A stretch of DNA of 64,000 bases, from the NCBI GenBank assembly GCA_937928555.1, contig CALFWR010000035.1, forward strand, positions 1-64,000, written 5' to 3'. The position numbers and the translations under genes were made by a program. Below are positions 37,923-47,948 of the stretch, piece after piece. Source of the DNA: an uncultured Pirellulaceae bacterium. Lineage in GTDB: Bacteria > Planctomycetota > Planctomycetia > Pirellulales > Pirellulaceae. Numbering within the stretch: position 1 is the stretch's first letter; each line of letters opens with the position of its first letter. The notes below the pieces were generated by a model, which was given only the letters and a program-made list of their open reading frames with translations, had not been told where the DNA came from and did not search any database.

Positions 37923-38780
37923 CTAAGCCTTCTTGATCCATTCGCCTTTGAGGTTTTCGAGCAGCCCGGGCACTTTGGAAGCCACGAGTTCTGTTCGTCC
38001 GATGTCGGGCGTGTCATATTGCCGACGATAGAAGATTAACTTGATTTCGGCAAATCCACACCAGCTAAGCATATCGGCACAGACTTTGGGGCCTGTTGGA
38101 TACCACTTGAGGCCGTGAACGCCGGACATGACGTTCTCTTTGCTTTCCCAGCCGGCTTTCATGAAACCGTCTTCAATTTCCCACGTTGTTGCGGTGTTAA
38201 AGAACATGACTTCGTTGGTCAAATCGGCAGCGATCTTCAGGCCCGAAACAGGATCGGGCAGGTGGTAGAAAATCCCTTTGAACATCGTGATGTCGGATGG
38301 TTCAAGGTTCAGTTTTGGCACATCGTAAAGATCCGTAACGCGAAACTGAATTCGATCCGTCGGTGCGATTTCACGATGCATCTTGACGAAGCGTGCTTGC
38401 GAAATCCAGTGCTCGCGAACGTCGAATCCATAAGCCAGCTTGGCGTCCCGCTCACGCATCCAGAAGCAATAGCCTCCCGAGTTGCAGGCACAGTCCAGAA
38501 ATGTTTTGTCGCTAACGCCGTCAGGGTAGATCGAATCGATCTGCTTGAGATACGCGTCTCGCAGTGGAAGCAAACTCACGCCGCCGTTCTGCGGACGGTC
38601 GCGAATCTCGCCCTGGTCGCTGAACACCTGACCGGTGTTTAGCTCTTCGGTCAGCTGAATGTTCATGTGCCACGGACCAAGAGCTTTGATGCGGCGAATT
38701 TTGCCTTCGCGGTCCAGCTTTTGAGGAACGGATGTTTCTTGTGCGGTATTCTGAGACTCAGGAGAGGGGGCGATGCTCAT
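37923..38780 (-). CDS. SAM-dependent methyltransferase, DUF1698/CmoB-like
   Basis: FLDCACNSGGYCFWMRERDAKLAYGFDVREHWISQARF; FKGIFYHLPDP. Confidence 0.8.
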   Translation of the reverse strand: MSIAPSPESQNTAQETSVPQKLDREGKIRRIKALGPWHMNIQLTEELNTGQVFSDQGEIRDRPQNGGVSLLPLRDAYLKQIDSIYPDGVSDKTFLDCACNSGGYCFWMRERDAKLAYGFDVREHWISQARFVKMHREIAPTDRIQFRVTDLYDVPKLNLEPSDITMFKGIFYHLPDPVSGLKIAADLTNEVMFFNTATTWEIEDGFMKAGWESKENVMSGVHGLKWYPTGPKVCADMLSWCGFAEIKLIFYRRQYDTPDIGRTELVASKVPGLLENLKGEWIKKA

Positions 38781-38857
38781 TTTTTCCTCGGCAACTTGAA
38801 GGGATCGTTTCCGCCGGACAGTATCAAACCGGGGCGCAGTTCCCAAGCCCGATACCG

Positions 38858-39769
38858 CTAGCGATTGCGGGTCGTTTGGGCGAAGCAACCGAGCACGTGG
38901 CCGACGCAGGGCACACTGACCGAGTTTCCGATCAGCTTCCAGAACTGCCTTGCTGAAAGTCCGTCGGGCAGCTGGTAACACGACGAGAACCCAAGCAACC
39001 GCAACGATTCAGTGGGGCTCAGTCGCCTGAAGCGATTTTGGCCGTTTGAATTTTGGAACTTCAAGTAGGAGCCGCTCTGCACATGGCTCTTGCCGTAAGC
39101 CGATGTAAAACAACGAGTCAAAGTCGATTTTTGATCAACCACATTGATGCCGTCTTCGTATTTGCAGACAAATGCAGAATCAACTTCGACTTGACCATGC
39201 CAGCGTTTGGCTTGTTCGGATGAATCAAGAAAATTTACCAGTGGTTCTGGAGCAACAAACGGCGGTGGTGAAAGTTCTATTTCCTCGTCCCGCGATGCGA
39301 CAACAAAGAACCTTGGCCGTGCATTGGGCAACCCGAACATCGTCGAACACAACTGAGCCCGATGGTAACGGTAGCTCGCTCGGACAAAGATTTCGCGGAT
39401 CGCTGCCCATGCCGGTGAGCTTTCGAATCCTACGACGTTTTCCAAAACGATGGCTTTGGGTTGGAGATTTTCTATCGCGTCAAAGACCCGCAGCATGGGT
39501 TGGGCCCGTGGGTCGTCGGCACCCTGTTGCTTGCCCCGACGTGTAAACGGCTGACATGGCGGTGACATCCACCACAGATCCGCACCAAATTCGCCCAGCT
39601 CATCATCGCTCAACGAAGCGATCTCTCGGGTCAGGTAGCGATGGTCAAAGTTCGCCCGGTAGACCGTTTTCGCGTTTTCGTTGATGTCGATCGCCGCAGC
39701 GATTTCGTACCGCTCCGATACCGCGTGGGCCACAGCACCGATGCCGGCGAATAGTTCAAGGATTTTCAT
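38858..39769 (-). CDS. DNMT2-type C5-cytosine methyltransferase (probable tRNA methyltransferase)
   Basis: LELFAGIGAVAHAV; MSPPCQPFTRRGKQQGADDPRA; IVLENVVGFE; CFTSAYGKSHVQSGSYL; FWKLIGNSVSV. Confidence 0.82.
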   Translation of the reverse strand: MKILELFAGIGAVAHAVSERYEIAAAIDINENAKTVYRANFDHRYLTREIASLSDDELGEFGADLWWMSPPCQPFTRRGKQQGADDPRAQPMLRVFDAIENLQPKAIVLENVVGFESSPAWAAIREIFVRASYRYHRAQLCSTMFGLPNARPRFFVVASRDEEIELSPPPFVAPEPLVNFLDSSEQAKRWHGQVEVDSAFVCKYEDGINVVDQKSTLTRCFTSAYGKSHVQSGSYLKFQNSNGQNRFRRLSPTESLRLLGFSSCYQLPDGLSARQFWKLIGNSVSVPCVGHVLGCFAQTTRNR

Positions 39770-39906
39770 GACAGTGAGCCGCAGGCTGGAATGCCTTGGG
39801 TTGAGGTGGTTTCCTTTTTCTGACGCCGCCGGGTTGGGGGTCGTTTCTGAACGTGTTTTCCCTGTGTTTTCTTCGTTATTTTGCCTTATTTGCTACTTTA
39901 CCGGCA

Positions 39907-39928
39907 TAAGTGTAAGTTTGTACACTTA
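39907..39928. promoter_or_regulatory. Palindromic operator candidate upstream of imuA
   Basis: TAAGTGTA-AGTTTG-TACACTTA, perfect 8-bp arms. Confidence 0.55.
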
Positions 39929-40049
39929 ATGAGCTAGCGGAGCATTTTGACCCGATTTCCTGTGTGGGTGACCAGATGTGTCTCCGAACCGAATTCCAAT
40001 AAGCCCACTTCAAGAGCAATTCGACAAACCATCGGGCAGGGACGTTTCT

Positions 40050-40811
40050 ATGGCAGATCAGGCACTGATTCACAAGCTCCAGCAACAGATCGAACGGATC
40101 GAAACCACCTCGCGCGCTGACGACGGTAACACGTTTTCTTCCGGCAGCGCGACCATGGACCGGATGCTTCCGGCGGGCGGTTACCGACGGGGGGCTTTGG
40201 TGGAATGGATCGCGGCTCCCGACAAATCACGCCGCAGATCAAGTTTCAGTGGAGGCTGTGCTGTTGATTTTCTTTCCATGCTCGCTGCGGCGAATGCCTG
40301 TGCCGATGGAGGGGCGTTGGTCATCGCGGATCGCGACTGCCAGTTTTACCCGCCGGCCGCCGCCGCGTTGGGGATTGAGCTTGGCAACGTTGTGGTCATT
40401 CGTCCCGGTGCGGACTTTCGGCGATCAGCCGGAAACCGCCGCTACGATGAAGAGTTTTTTTGGGCGGTTGATCAGTCATTACGCTGCTCTGCCGTCGCTG
40501 CTGTTTGGGTCGCTGCGGCGCACATTGGTGAAAGGTGGTTTCGCCGTTTCCAATTAGCCGCCGAATCCAGCGGCACCGTGGGCTTGTTCGTTCGTCCGCC
40601 ATCGGCGCTGGGCCAGCCTGGTTGGTCGGAGGTGCAGTGGAAAGTCCAACCTGTGCCGAACACTCGCAGTAACGGTCCGGCATCGCGAGCGATTCGTTTG
40701 CAGTTGTTGCGCTGCCACGGCGGCAAGTCCGGCAGTGTCGCTAACCTTCAGATCGATTCAGTCACCGGTGGGTTGAGTACCGAGTACCGAGTACCGAGTA
40801 CTGAGTACTGA
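40050..40811 (+). CDS. imuA: ImuA-like mutasome protein
   Basis: SGSATMDRMLPAGGYRRGALVEWIA; followed by imuB and dnaE2; last 11 codons are within the GAGTACY repeat. Confidence 0.85.
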   Translation: MADQALIHKLQQQIERIETTSRADDGNTFSSGSATMDRMLPAGGYRRGALVEWIAAPDKSRRRSSFSGGCAVDFLSMLAAANACADGGALVIADRDCQFYPPAAAALGIELGNVVVIRPGADFRRSAGNRRYDEEFFWAVDQSLRCSAVAAVWVAAAHIGERWFRRFQLAAESSGTVGLFVRPPSALGQPGWSEVQWKVQPVPNTRSNGPASRAIRLQLLRCHGGKSGSVANLQIDSVTGGLSTEYRVPSTEY

Positions 40812-40816
40812 GTATT
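40775..40816 (+). repeat. Heptamer array (GAGTACY), about 6 units
   Basis: GAGTACC x3, GAGTACT x2, GAGTATT. Confidence 0.95.
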
Positions 40817-40817
40817 C

Positions 40818-40901
40818 CATTCCTCATTCCTCATTCCTCATTCCTCATTCCTCATTCCTCATTCCTCATTCCTCATTCCCCATTCCCCATTCCTCATTCC
40901 C
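40818..40901 (+). repeat. Heptamer array (CATTCCT/C), 12 units
   Basis: CATTCCTCATTCCT...CATTCCCCATTCCC, period 7. Confidence 0.97.
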
Positions 40902-40913
40902 CCACTTGGCATC

Positions 40914-42668
40914 CTGAAAACTTCACACTTCCTCTCCCTCTGGTTTCCCAACTGGCCGATTCAGCGAATCGTCGCCGCGGAGCCCGAGCTGCGCAAAACG
41001 CACTTGGTGCTTTTTTACCGCGACCCGCGCCGGGGCAACCGCGTCGCGGCCGCGTCTCCTTTGGCATCGATCGCCGGAGTGCAAGTTGACATGCCGCTGA
41101 CGGAAGTCAAACAACTGCTGCACCACAGCGGCAAAAAGCAACAAACGTGGACTCATCGCATGCATCCGCGCACCCAACACCAGCAGTTGGCAAAGCACGG
41201 AATCGACTCCGTCGCTCAGCAACCGCGTCACTCCCGCAACCCGCCGACAGGACAGCGATCCCAAAAACTGCCTCGGTCTTCCCACGATTTCGAAAACGGG
41301 TTCTTCATTCTCGAACACGACCCCGTCGCTGACCGCCAAGCCCTAGAACGGCTTGCCGATTCGCTTCACATTTTCAGCCCCATTGTTGGCGTCGAGCAAA
41401 CTGATGCGCCCGAATCGTGCTTTCTGGACATCACCGGCCTGGAAAAGCTTTTCTCAAGCCACGCCAGTCTCCGCGCGCGGGCGATTCGCTTCCTTAAAGA
41501 AAAAGGCTTCACCGTTTTTTCAGCCATCGCCAACACCCCCGGCATGTCCTGGGGTCTGTCGCGTTACCACCCCAGTTCACGTGGCGACGAAGTCCCACCC
41601 GATCAGCTTCGTCGTGACTTTCGCAACCTCCCCGTCGCCGCGCTCAGGCTCCAGCCCGACACGCTCGACACGCTGCATCGCCTGGGCATCCAGACCATCG
41701 CCCAGTTGGTTTCCATCCCCCGCTCCCACCTGACATCTCGCTTCGGCGACGAATTGAATACGCGGATCGACCAGGCTTGGGGTAAAACCGAAGAACCCAT
41801 CGTCGCCCGCCACCGCCCTGCCGAATTTTCCGCCCGGCAGTTTATCGAATTTCCAACACGCGACCGCGAAACCATCAGCGTGATTCTTTCCCGTCTGCTC
41901 AGCGACATCTGCAAGCAACTCGTCGCCCGCCAAAAAGGAGCACTGCAATGGACGATTGGCCTGGACTGCGTCGACGCACCGACGATCGAATTCAAAGTCA
42001 ATCTTTTTCAGCCCACCGCCACCGTCGAACACGTGATGCAACTGGTGGAGCTTCAGTTGGAATCAGTTCTCAAGCCTTACCTTCGCGGCAAGCGAAAGAA
42101 AACCGACAGTAAGTCCAACGTGGCTCGAACCGTGACTAACATTTTGGTCCAGGAGATTACGGTGCGGGTGACTTCCTGCGTGTTATTGGTGGACCGACAG
42201 AAGCAGCTTTTCGACGAAAGCCCACGGCTGGACAAGCGATCTTTGGCTCACCTGATCAACCATCTGACCAGCCGCCTTGGCCAGGACAGTATTGTTTATC
42301 CGACACTGCAATCGGGTGCCCAACCGGAGCATTCTTTTCGCTTCAAGCCACTTGTTGATCCGCTGCGGATGCGGACGCGAAAGCGACAGATCACTCGCGA
42401 TCGTTCGCACAAACTCGCCCGTCCGTTTCGCTTGCTCGAACCGGTTTTAATCGCCGACCGGCCCGTCGCGCTGCCATTTTCGTTTCGCCATCAGGACGTT
42501 TGGCACTCGGTCGTCCAGCACTGGGGGCCCGAGCGTATCGAAACCGGCTGGTGGCACGGTCCGACGACTCGCCGCGACTACTGGCGCGTCGCCTCAGACA
42601 CCGGTCAGCACTTTTGGGTCTACTTCGATATCTGCCGCAAGAGGTGGTTTTTGCAGGGAGAGTTCTGA
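40914..42668 (+). CDS. imuB: ImuB, Y-family DNA polymerase-like mutasome protein (start codon uncertain)
   Basis: [35 protein letters not shown] begins upstream of ORF-track start 41004; [38 protein letters not shown]. Confidence 0.85.
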   Translation: MKTSHFLSLWFPNWPIQRIVAAEPELRKTHLVLFYRDPRRGNRVAAASPLASIAGVQVDMPLTEVKQLLHHSGKKQQTWTHRMHPRTQHQQLAKHGIDSVAQQPRHSRNPPTGQRSQKLPRSSHDFENGFFILEHDPVADRQALERLADSLHIFSPIVGVEQTDAPESCFLDITGLEKLFSSHASLRARAIRFLKEKGFTVFSAIANTPGMSWGLSRYHPSSRGDEVPPDQLRRDFRNLPVAALRLQPDTLDTLHRLGIQTIAQLVSIPRSHLTSRFGDELNTRIDQAWGKTEEPIVARHRPAEFSARQFIEFPTRDRETISVILSRLLSDICKQLVARQKGALQWTIGLDCVDAPTIEFKVNLFQPTATVEHVMQLVELQLESVLKPYLRGKRKKTDSKSNVARTVTNILVQEITVRVTSCVLLVDRQKQLFDESPRLDKRSLAHLINHLTSRLGQDSIVYPTLQSGAQPEHSFRFKPLVDPLRMRTRKRQITRDRSHKLARPFRLLEPVLIADRPVALPFSFRHQDVWHSVVQHWGPERIETGWWHGPTTRRDYWRVASDTGQHFWVYFDICRKRWFLQGEF

Positions 42669-42736
42669 GTACCGAGTACCGAGTACCGAGTACTGAGTAC
42701 TGAGTACTGAGTACTGAGTTCTGAGTTCTGAGTTCT
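42660..42736 (+). repeat. Heptamer array (GAGTACY/GAGTTCT), 11 units
   Basis: GAGTTCT GAGTACC x3 GAGTACT x4 GAGTTCT x3. Confidence 0.95.
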
Positions 42737-42764
42737 GAATGTTCAGTTTCCATTCCCCAGGCTG

Positions 42765-42890
42765 CATTCCCAATTCCCAATTCCCAATTCCCAATTCCCA
42801 ATTCCCAATTCCCAATTCCCAATTCCCAATTCCCAATTCCCAATTCCCAATTCCCAATTCCCAATTCCCAATTCCCAATTCCCAATTCCC
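42765..42890 (+). repeat. Heptamer array (AATTCCC), 18 units, abutting the dnaE2 ATG
   Basis: CATTCCCAATTCCC... 126 nt, period 7. Confidence 0.97.
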
Positions 42891-45800
42891 ATGTTCTCCG
42901 AACTCCACTGCAAAACAAACTTCTCCTTCCTCGCTGGCGGATCGCATGCTGACGAACTGGTTGCCACTGCTGTCGAACTGGGCTACTCCGCCCTGGCTGT
43001 CACTGACCAGAACACCCTCGCCGGTGTCGTCCGCGCTTACTCCGCTATCCGCGACATCCAAAGAACGCTCGACACCGAAAACCGGGCCGCCCACAATCTG
43101 AAACTGATCATCGGCGCCGAAATCGTCCTCAAAGATGGCCTTCCGGTCGTCCTCTGGGCGACCGACCGTGCGGCCTACGCCAACCTTTCCACGCTTCTGA
43201 CTGTCGGGCGCCGCCGGGCCCCCAAAGGTGAATGCTGGTTGAACTTCCAGGACATCGCTGACCACCACCAGGGCCTGCTCGCCGGTGTCGTTCCCTTCCT
43301 TCCCGGTGACACCCCGCGGATGGCTCACGTTGATTCCACCCACCCCAGCTACCGGTGGTTCGGCTGCGACCCCAGGCATCAAACTGACCAGGCCATGAAA
43401 GCCTTCGCCAAACGAAACCTCCACTCTCCGGTGCACCAGTACGATGCTTACCGCGAAGTCTTCGGCGACCGCGCCCACCTGCTGGCCAGCCTCTACAAAG
43501 GCATCGATGACCGTTGGCGAATCGAACAACTTCGCTCCATCGCCACGCAGCACAACCTCGCACCGGTTGCCGCCGGTGACGTTCTCTATCACAAGCCCGC
43601 CCGCATGCCGCTGCACGACGTCCTGACCGCGATTCGTCACCGCACCACCGTTCCGCTGGCCGGCGACCTTCGCATCGCCAACTCACACCGCCACCTCCAG
43701 TCCATCACCCGCCGCCAGCAGCAATTTTCACTGTTGCCCGAATCGATCGCCAACGCAAACCACATCGCCAGCCAATGCAGCTTCGACCTTGGGCAACTGC
43801 GTTACGAATACCCGCGCGAACTGGCTCCCGATGGCCAACAGCCGATCGACTACCTCCGCGAACTGGTCCGGAAAGGCTCCCGCTGGCGATACCCCAATGG
43901 CGTTCCCAAGAAAGTCTGCGACCAGATCCGCCACGAGATGGGCTTGATCCATGAACTGAACTACGAAGCCTACTTCCTGACCGTCTGGGACCTCGTTCGT
44001 TTCGCCCGCAGTCGCGACATCCTCTGCCAAGGCCGCGGCTCTGCGGCGAACTCCGCCGTCTGCTACGTCCTTGGCATCACCTCGGTCGATCCCGACACCA
44101 CCGACCTTCTCTTCGAACGTTTTATCAGCAGAGAACGCGACGAAGCCCCCGACATCGATGTCGATTTTGAACACGAGCGTCGCGAAGAAGTCCTCCAGTA
44201 CCTTTACGAAAAATACGGCCGCGACCGCGCTGGCCTAGCCGCGACGGTGATAACTTACCGCAGTCGCAGCGCCATCCGCGACGTCGGCAAAGCCCTTGGG
44301 TTGTCACTTGACCGCGTTGACGCACTGGCCAAACAGGTCGACGGCTACCGCAACGTCGACGACCTCCAGAGCCGCTGCGAAATTGTTGGCATCGATCCGA
44401 ACTCGCAACAGGGAAGCCGCCTCTGTCATCTGGTCAACGAAATTCTGGGCTTTCCTCGCCACCTGTCGCAGCACGTCGGCGGGATGGTGATGACCGAAGG
44501 CAAGCTTCACGAACTGGTGCCGATCGAAAACGCTGCGATGGAAAACCGCACCGTGATCCAGTGGGATAAAAACGACCTGGAAGAATTGGGCCTGCTCAAA
44601 GTCGACTGTCTGTGCCTTGGCATGCTGTCCGCGATCCGCAAATGCTTTGCGATGGTCAAATCTCACTGGGGCGACGAGCTAACCCTGGCCAACATTCCCC
44701 AGGAAGACCCCGTGGTCTACGACATGATCTGTGACGCCGACACCGTGGGCGTGTTTCAGATCGAAAGCCGAGGCCAGATGAGCATGCTGCCGCGTCTCAA
44801 GCCACGAACGTGGTACGACCTTGTGATCGAAGTCGCGATCGTGCGGCCGGGTCCGATCCAGGGCAACATGGTGCATCCGTTTTTGCGTCGTCGTAACGGA
44901 GACGAAGAAGTCACCTATCCCAACGAAGCCATCAAAGCGGTTCTACATCGAACGCTCGGAGTGCCGATCTTCCAGGAACAAGCCATGAAACTGGCTGTCG
45001 TCGCTGCGGGTTTCACGCCCGGTGAAGCCGATCAACTCCGCCGCGCGATGGGTGCGTGGCGAAAGACCGGAGTCATCGACAAATTCCAACACAAGCTGAT
45101 GGACGGGATGGCGAAAAATGGGCTCTCTGGCGAATTCGCCCAGCAGGTGTTCCGGCAAATCCGGGGCTTCGGCGAGTACGGCTTTCCTGAATCTCACGCC
45201 GCCAGTTTCGCACTGCTGGTTTACGTTTCCTCGTTTCTCAAGTGTTACTACCCGGCTGCGTTTTGCGCCTCGTTGATCAACAGCCAGCCGATGGGCTTTT
45301 ACCCACCCGCCCAGTTGATCTCCGACGCCCGCCGCCACGACGTGGAAATCCTCCCCGTCGACGTCAATCACAGCGACCGGGACTGTACTCTTGAACGCGG
45401 CGAAAACGGAATCGACTGGGCGGTGCGAATGGGCCTGCGAATGATCTCGGGCATGCGAATGAACGTCGCCGAACTGATCCTGGACGCACGCCAAAACGGA
45501 GACTTTGCCAGCATGGTAGACTTCACCCGCCGCACCGGACTGGGACAAGCCACCATCGCGACGCTCAGCAAAGCCGACGCGTTTGGGTCGGTCAATCAGG
45601 ACCGCCGCCAGGCCCTGTGGCAGGCTTTGGCTCAGGAAAAGAAACCCCAGCATCAACCGCTGTTCTCGGGGCTTGACGACCAGGACGACAACGCGGCTTA
45701 CCTTCCGGACCTCACGCCGCAGCAGCAAGTCACCGAAGACTACCGCACGGTGGGCCTGTCACTGCGCGCCCACCCGGTGTCGTTTCACCGTGATTCACTG

Positions 45801-46133
45801 CAGCAGCTTGGCATCGTCACCCATCAGGGGCTGTCCGATTGCAACGACGGAGACCAAGTTCGTGTGGCGGGTTTGGTGATCCTTCGTCAGCGCCCCGCGA
45901 CCGCCAAGGGCATTACTTTCGTGACGCTCGAAGACGAGACCGGCACCGCCAACCTGGTGGTCAAGCCCCGGATTTGGGAGAAGTTCTACCAGACCGCTCG
46001 CCGCAGTGCCGCCTGGATCGTCCACGGCAAACTCGAACGCCGCAGTAACGTCACCCACGTCGTGGCGACGCGAATCGAAGACATGGCCGGCCGCATTGGC
46101 CAGCTGAATCTGAAATCCCGGGACTTCCGCTAA
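42891..46133 (+). CDS. dnaE2: Error-prone DNA polymerase III alpha subunit
   Basis: [64 protein letters not shown]. Confidence 0.96.
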   Translation: MFSELHCKTNFSFLAGGSHADELVATAVELGYSALAVTDQNTLAGVVRAYSAIRDIQRTLDTENRAAHNLKLIIGAEIVLKDGLPVVLWATDRAAYANLSTLLTVGRRRAPKGECWLNFQDIADHHQGLLAGVVPFLPGDTPRMAHVDSTHPSYRWFGCDPRHQTDQAMKAFAKRNLHSPVHQYDAYREVFGDRAHLLASLYKGIDDRWRIEQLRSIATQHNLAPVAAGDVLYHKPARMPLHDVLTAIRHRTTVPLAGDLRIANSHRHLQSITRRQQQFSLLPESIANANHIASQCSFDLGQLRYEYPRELAPDGQQPIDYLRELVRKGSRWRYPNGVPKKVCDQIRHEMGLIHELNYEAYFLTVWDLVRFARSRDILCQGRGSAANSAVCYVLGITSVDPDTTDLLFERFISRERDEAPDIDVDFEHERREEVLQYLYEKYGRDRAGLAATVITYRSRSAIRDVGKALGLSLDRVDALAKQVDGYRNVDDLQSRCEIVGIDPNSQQGSRLCHLVNEILGFPRHLSQHVGGMVMTEGKLHELVPIENAAMENRTVIQWDKNDLEELGLLKVDCLCLGMLSAIRKCFAMVKSHWGDELTLANIPQEDPVVYDMICDADTVGVFQIESRGQMSMLPRLKPRTWYDLVIEVAIVRPGPIQGNMVHPFLRRRNGDEEVTYPNEAIKAVLHRTLGVPIFQEQAMKLAVVAAGFTPGEADQLRRAMGAWRKTGVIDKFQHKLMDGMAKNGLSGEFAQQVFRQIRGFGEYGFPESHAASFALLVYVSSFLKCYYPAAFCASLINSQPMGFYPPAQLISDARRHDVEILPVDVNHSDRDCTLERGENGIDWAVRMGLRMISGMRMNVAELILDARQNGDFASMVDFTRRTGLGQATIATLSKADAFGSVNQDRRQALWQALAQEKKPQHQPLFSGLDDQDDNAAYLPDLTPQQQVTEDYRTVGLSLRAHPVSFHRDSLQQLGIVTHQGLSDCNDGDQVRVAGLVILRQRPATAKGITFVTLEDETGTANLVVKPRIWEKFYQTARRSAAWIVHGKLERRSNVTHVVATRIEDMAGRIGQLNLKSRDFR

Positions 46134-46183
46134 GTGTCAGGAAATCGGCAAAAGTCAGCCGCTGGCCGCGATTTTGTCGAGCA

Positions 46184-46234
46184 CCCTCCCATCCGGGCCA
46201 TCCGGGAGGGTCGGCGGCTCACCGCCGGGGAGGG
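46184..46234. repeat. REP-like palindromic repeat
   Basis: CACCCTCCC...GGGAGGGTCGGCGGCTCACCGCCGGGGAGGG; inverted match to 21601-21648. Confidence 0.6.
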
Positions 46235-46493
46235 CTGCGCGGCTGTCATTGCCAGAGGGAGAGCATTGGCAGAGGGAGAGCATTGGCATGGCGGTGAATA
46301 AATCACAGCATCTCCGAGTAAAGTTTTACGCCTTGGCGTGCTACTTATTTTCACAGCCTCGGAAAGGCGAGCCAATTAAGAAAGCGACTCTGAATCCGAG
46401 GCGGAACAAGGCACGAAGGAAACAAGTCTTTCGACAACCCAACCCGATGCCTCACGGCCAGCGGCTCTGTTGCGCGGAAACCCGAGGCCTTAC

Positions 46494-46615
46494 TTCGACT
46501 TTCGCAATCGTTCTTTTTCTTCATAAATTTAGAAGAAATCGAAACCCGAAGCGTGAGCGAGGCACCGTAATTTCCTCGCTCACGCGTCGGGTTACCAAAA
46601 AGTGCGAAAGTCGAA
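46494..46615. repeat. Nested inverted-repeat element
   Basis: Outer arms TTCGACTTTCGCA / TGCGAAAGTCGAA; inner hairpin 46543-46593 AACCCGAAGCGTGAGCGAGG / CCTCGCTCACGCGTCGGGTT. Confidence 0.75.
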
Positions 46616-46653
46616 CTTTCGGCCAGCGGGGCACTGATCGACGCCTGTGCGTT

Positions 46654-47667
46654 TTAGTCCAGCGCCTTGCGATCGAGCGCAGCATTGTTGGGCGTTGCCA
46701 GATCGGAAATCAGACCGATCTTTTGCAAACTCGCCAACGTCAGATACGTGACGTCCACTTCCCACCAGCGGTGTCCATGCCTGGCACTTCTTGGATCGGC
46801 GTGGTGATTGTTGTGCCAGCCTTCGCCGTTGGTCAGGATCGCGAACAGCCAATTGTTGCGACTGTCCTCGCGAGTTTCGTAATTGCGATAGCCCCACATG
46901 TGCGCGGCGCTGTTGATCGCCCAAGTGACATGCCACGTAAAGACCGTTCGCATGACCACGCCCCAGAAAAAGAACTGAACCGTCGTGCGAACCATCTCGC
47001 CGGTGAACAAACCCGCGATCATCCCCAGCGGGATGAACGCCAAGGCATGCAGCACGTAAACTAAAATCCACTTTTGGCCACGCTGTAGCCACATGTAATA
47101 CTTGTCCCGCATCAGATCTTTGACGTAGCGATCATAAGCCGAAGCGGTGCTGGTGGCTTTGTTGTCCACGAACAACCAACCCATATGCGCCCAAAACCCA
47201 CTCACCCGTGGCGTGTGCGGATCCGGTTGGTGGTCAGAGTGTTGATGGTGAATCCGATGAACCAGAACCCACCGCGCCGGAGAATCCTGAAAACTGCAAA
47301 CTCCCAGCGTGGCCAGCGTGTACTCAAACCACTTCGGGCAGTTGAAGCCCTTGTGTGTCAGCAGGCGATGGTACCCCGCTCCGATTCCGATCGAAGTAAA
47401 GATGTAATTTCCCACGAACAGGAACGCCACGCCCCACCACGAAAAGAAATAACCAAAGAAAGCCAGCGGAATCACCGCGTGAAACAGCAGCACCGGAATC
47501 ACATAGCTCCAAAGGATCGCCGATTCATCGACCTGCTCGGGCTTGGGGATCCGCTCATCGCGACCCAATTGCTGGCCTTCGACGTGGATGTCTTTAGCCT
47601 GTTGGTCAACGGAGCTTGTGGACTCCGGCGGTCGTTTATCGTTTGTCTTGGAGACTTCGGTCGCCAT
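46654..47667 (-). CDS. Acyl-CoA/fatty acid desaturase
   Basis: [23 protein letters not shown] histidine boxes. Confidence 0.95.
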   Translation of the reverse strand: MATEVSKTNDKRPPESTSSVDQQAKDIHVEGQQLGRDERIPKPEQVDESAILWSYVIPVLLFHAVIPLAFFGYFFSWWGVAFLFVGNYIFTSIGIGAGYHRLLTHKGFNCPKWFEYTLATLGVCSFQDSPARWVLVHRIHHQHSDHQPDPHTPRVSGFWAHMGWLFVDNKATSTASAYDRYVKDLMRDKYYMWLQRGQKWILVYVLHALAFIPLGMIAGLFTGEMVRTTVQFFFWGVVMRTVFTWHVTWAINSAAHMWGYRNYETREDSRNNWLFAILTNGEGWHNNHHADPRSARHGHRWWEVDVTYLTLASLQKIGLISDLATPNNAALDRKALD

Positions 47668-47781
47668 TGGGAACCCATGATTCGTGTTAAGATTTCGACG
47701 ATTTTAACCCGATTGGCGTCAGGACAAAACGTCAAAACAAAGGCCTGCTGCACAAATGGGGAGCCGGTCACGTGTTCTCAA

Positions 47782-47843
47782 CCGGGATTGTTCACGCTGG
47801 CGGGCGCTGATGGTAGTTGATTCACCCGCGTGAATAATCCGGG
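47782..47843. mobile_element. Minimal (62 bp) derivative of the TIR element
   Basis: CCGGGATTGTTCACGCTGGCGGGCGCTG...TTCACCCGCGTGAATAATCCGGG. Confidence 0.6.
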
Positions 47844-47948
47844 TCCAAAAGGCACAAGCGGCGGTTCATCGGGAGAAACCGTCGATCGCGGCGAAGTGTA
47901 ACTTCGGTTGATATGTCACACCCAAACGCTGGCTTGCTGGTCCGCTGG

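Noticed and set aside
38858-39769. Restriction-modification system
   Set aside because: No endonuclease nearby and motifs fit DNMT2 better than DNA Dcm.
40775-42890. CRISPR or protein-coding repeats (NSQFPIP, GIGNWEL)
   Set aside because: Pure 7-bp period with no spacers; apparent peptides are the heptamers read in three frames.
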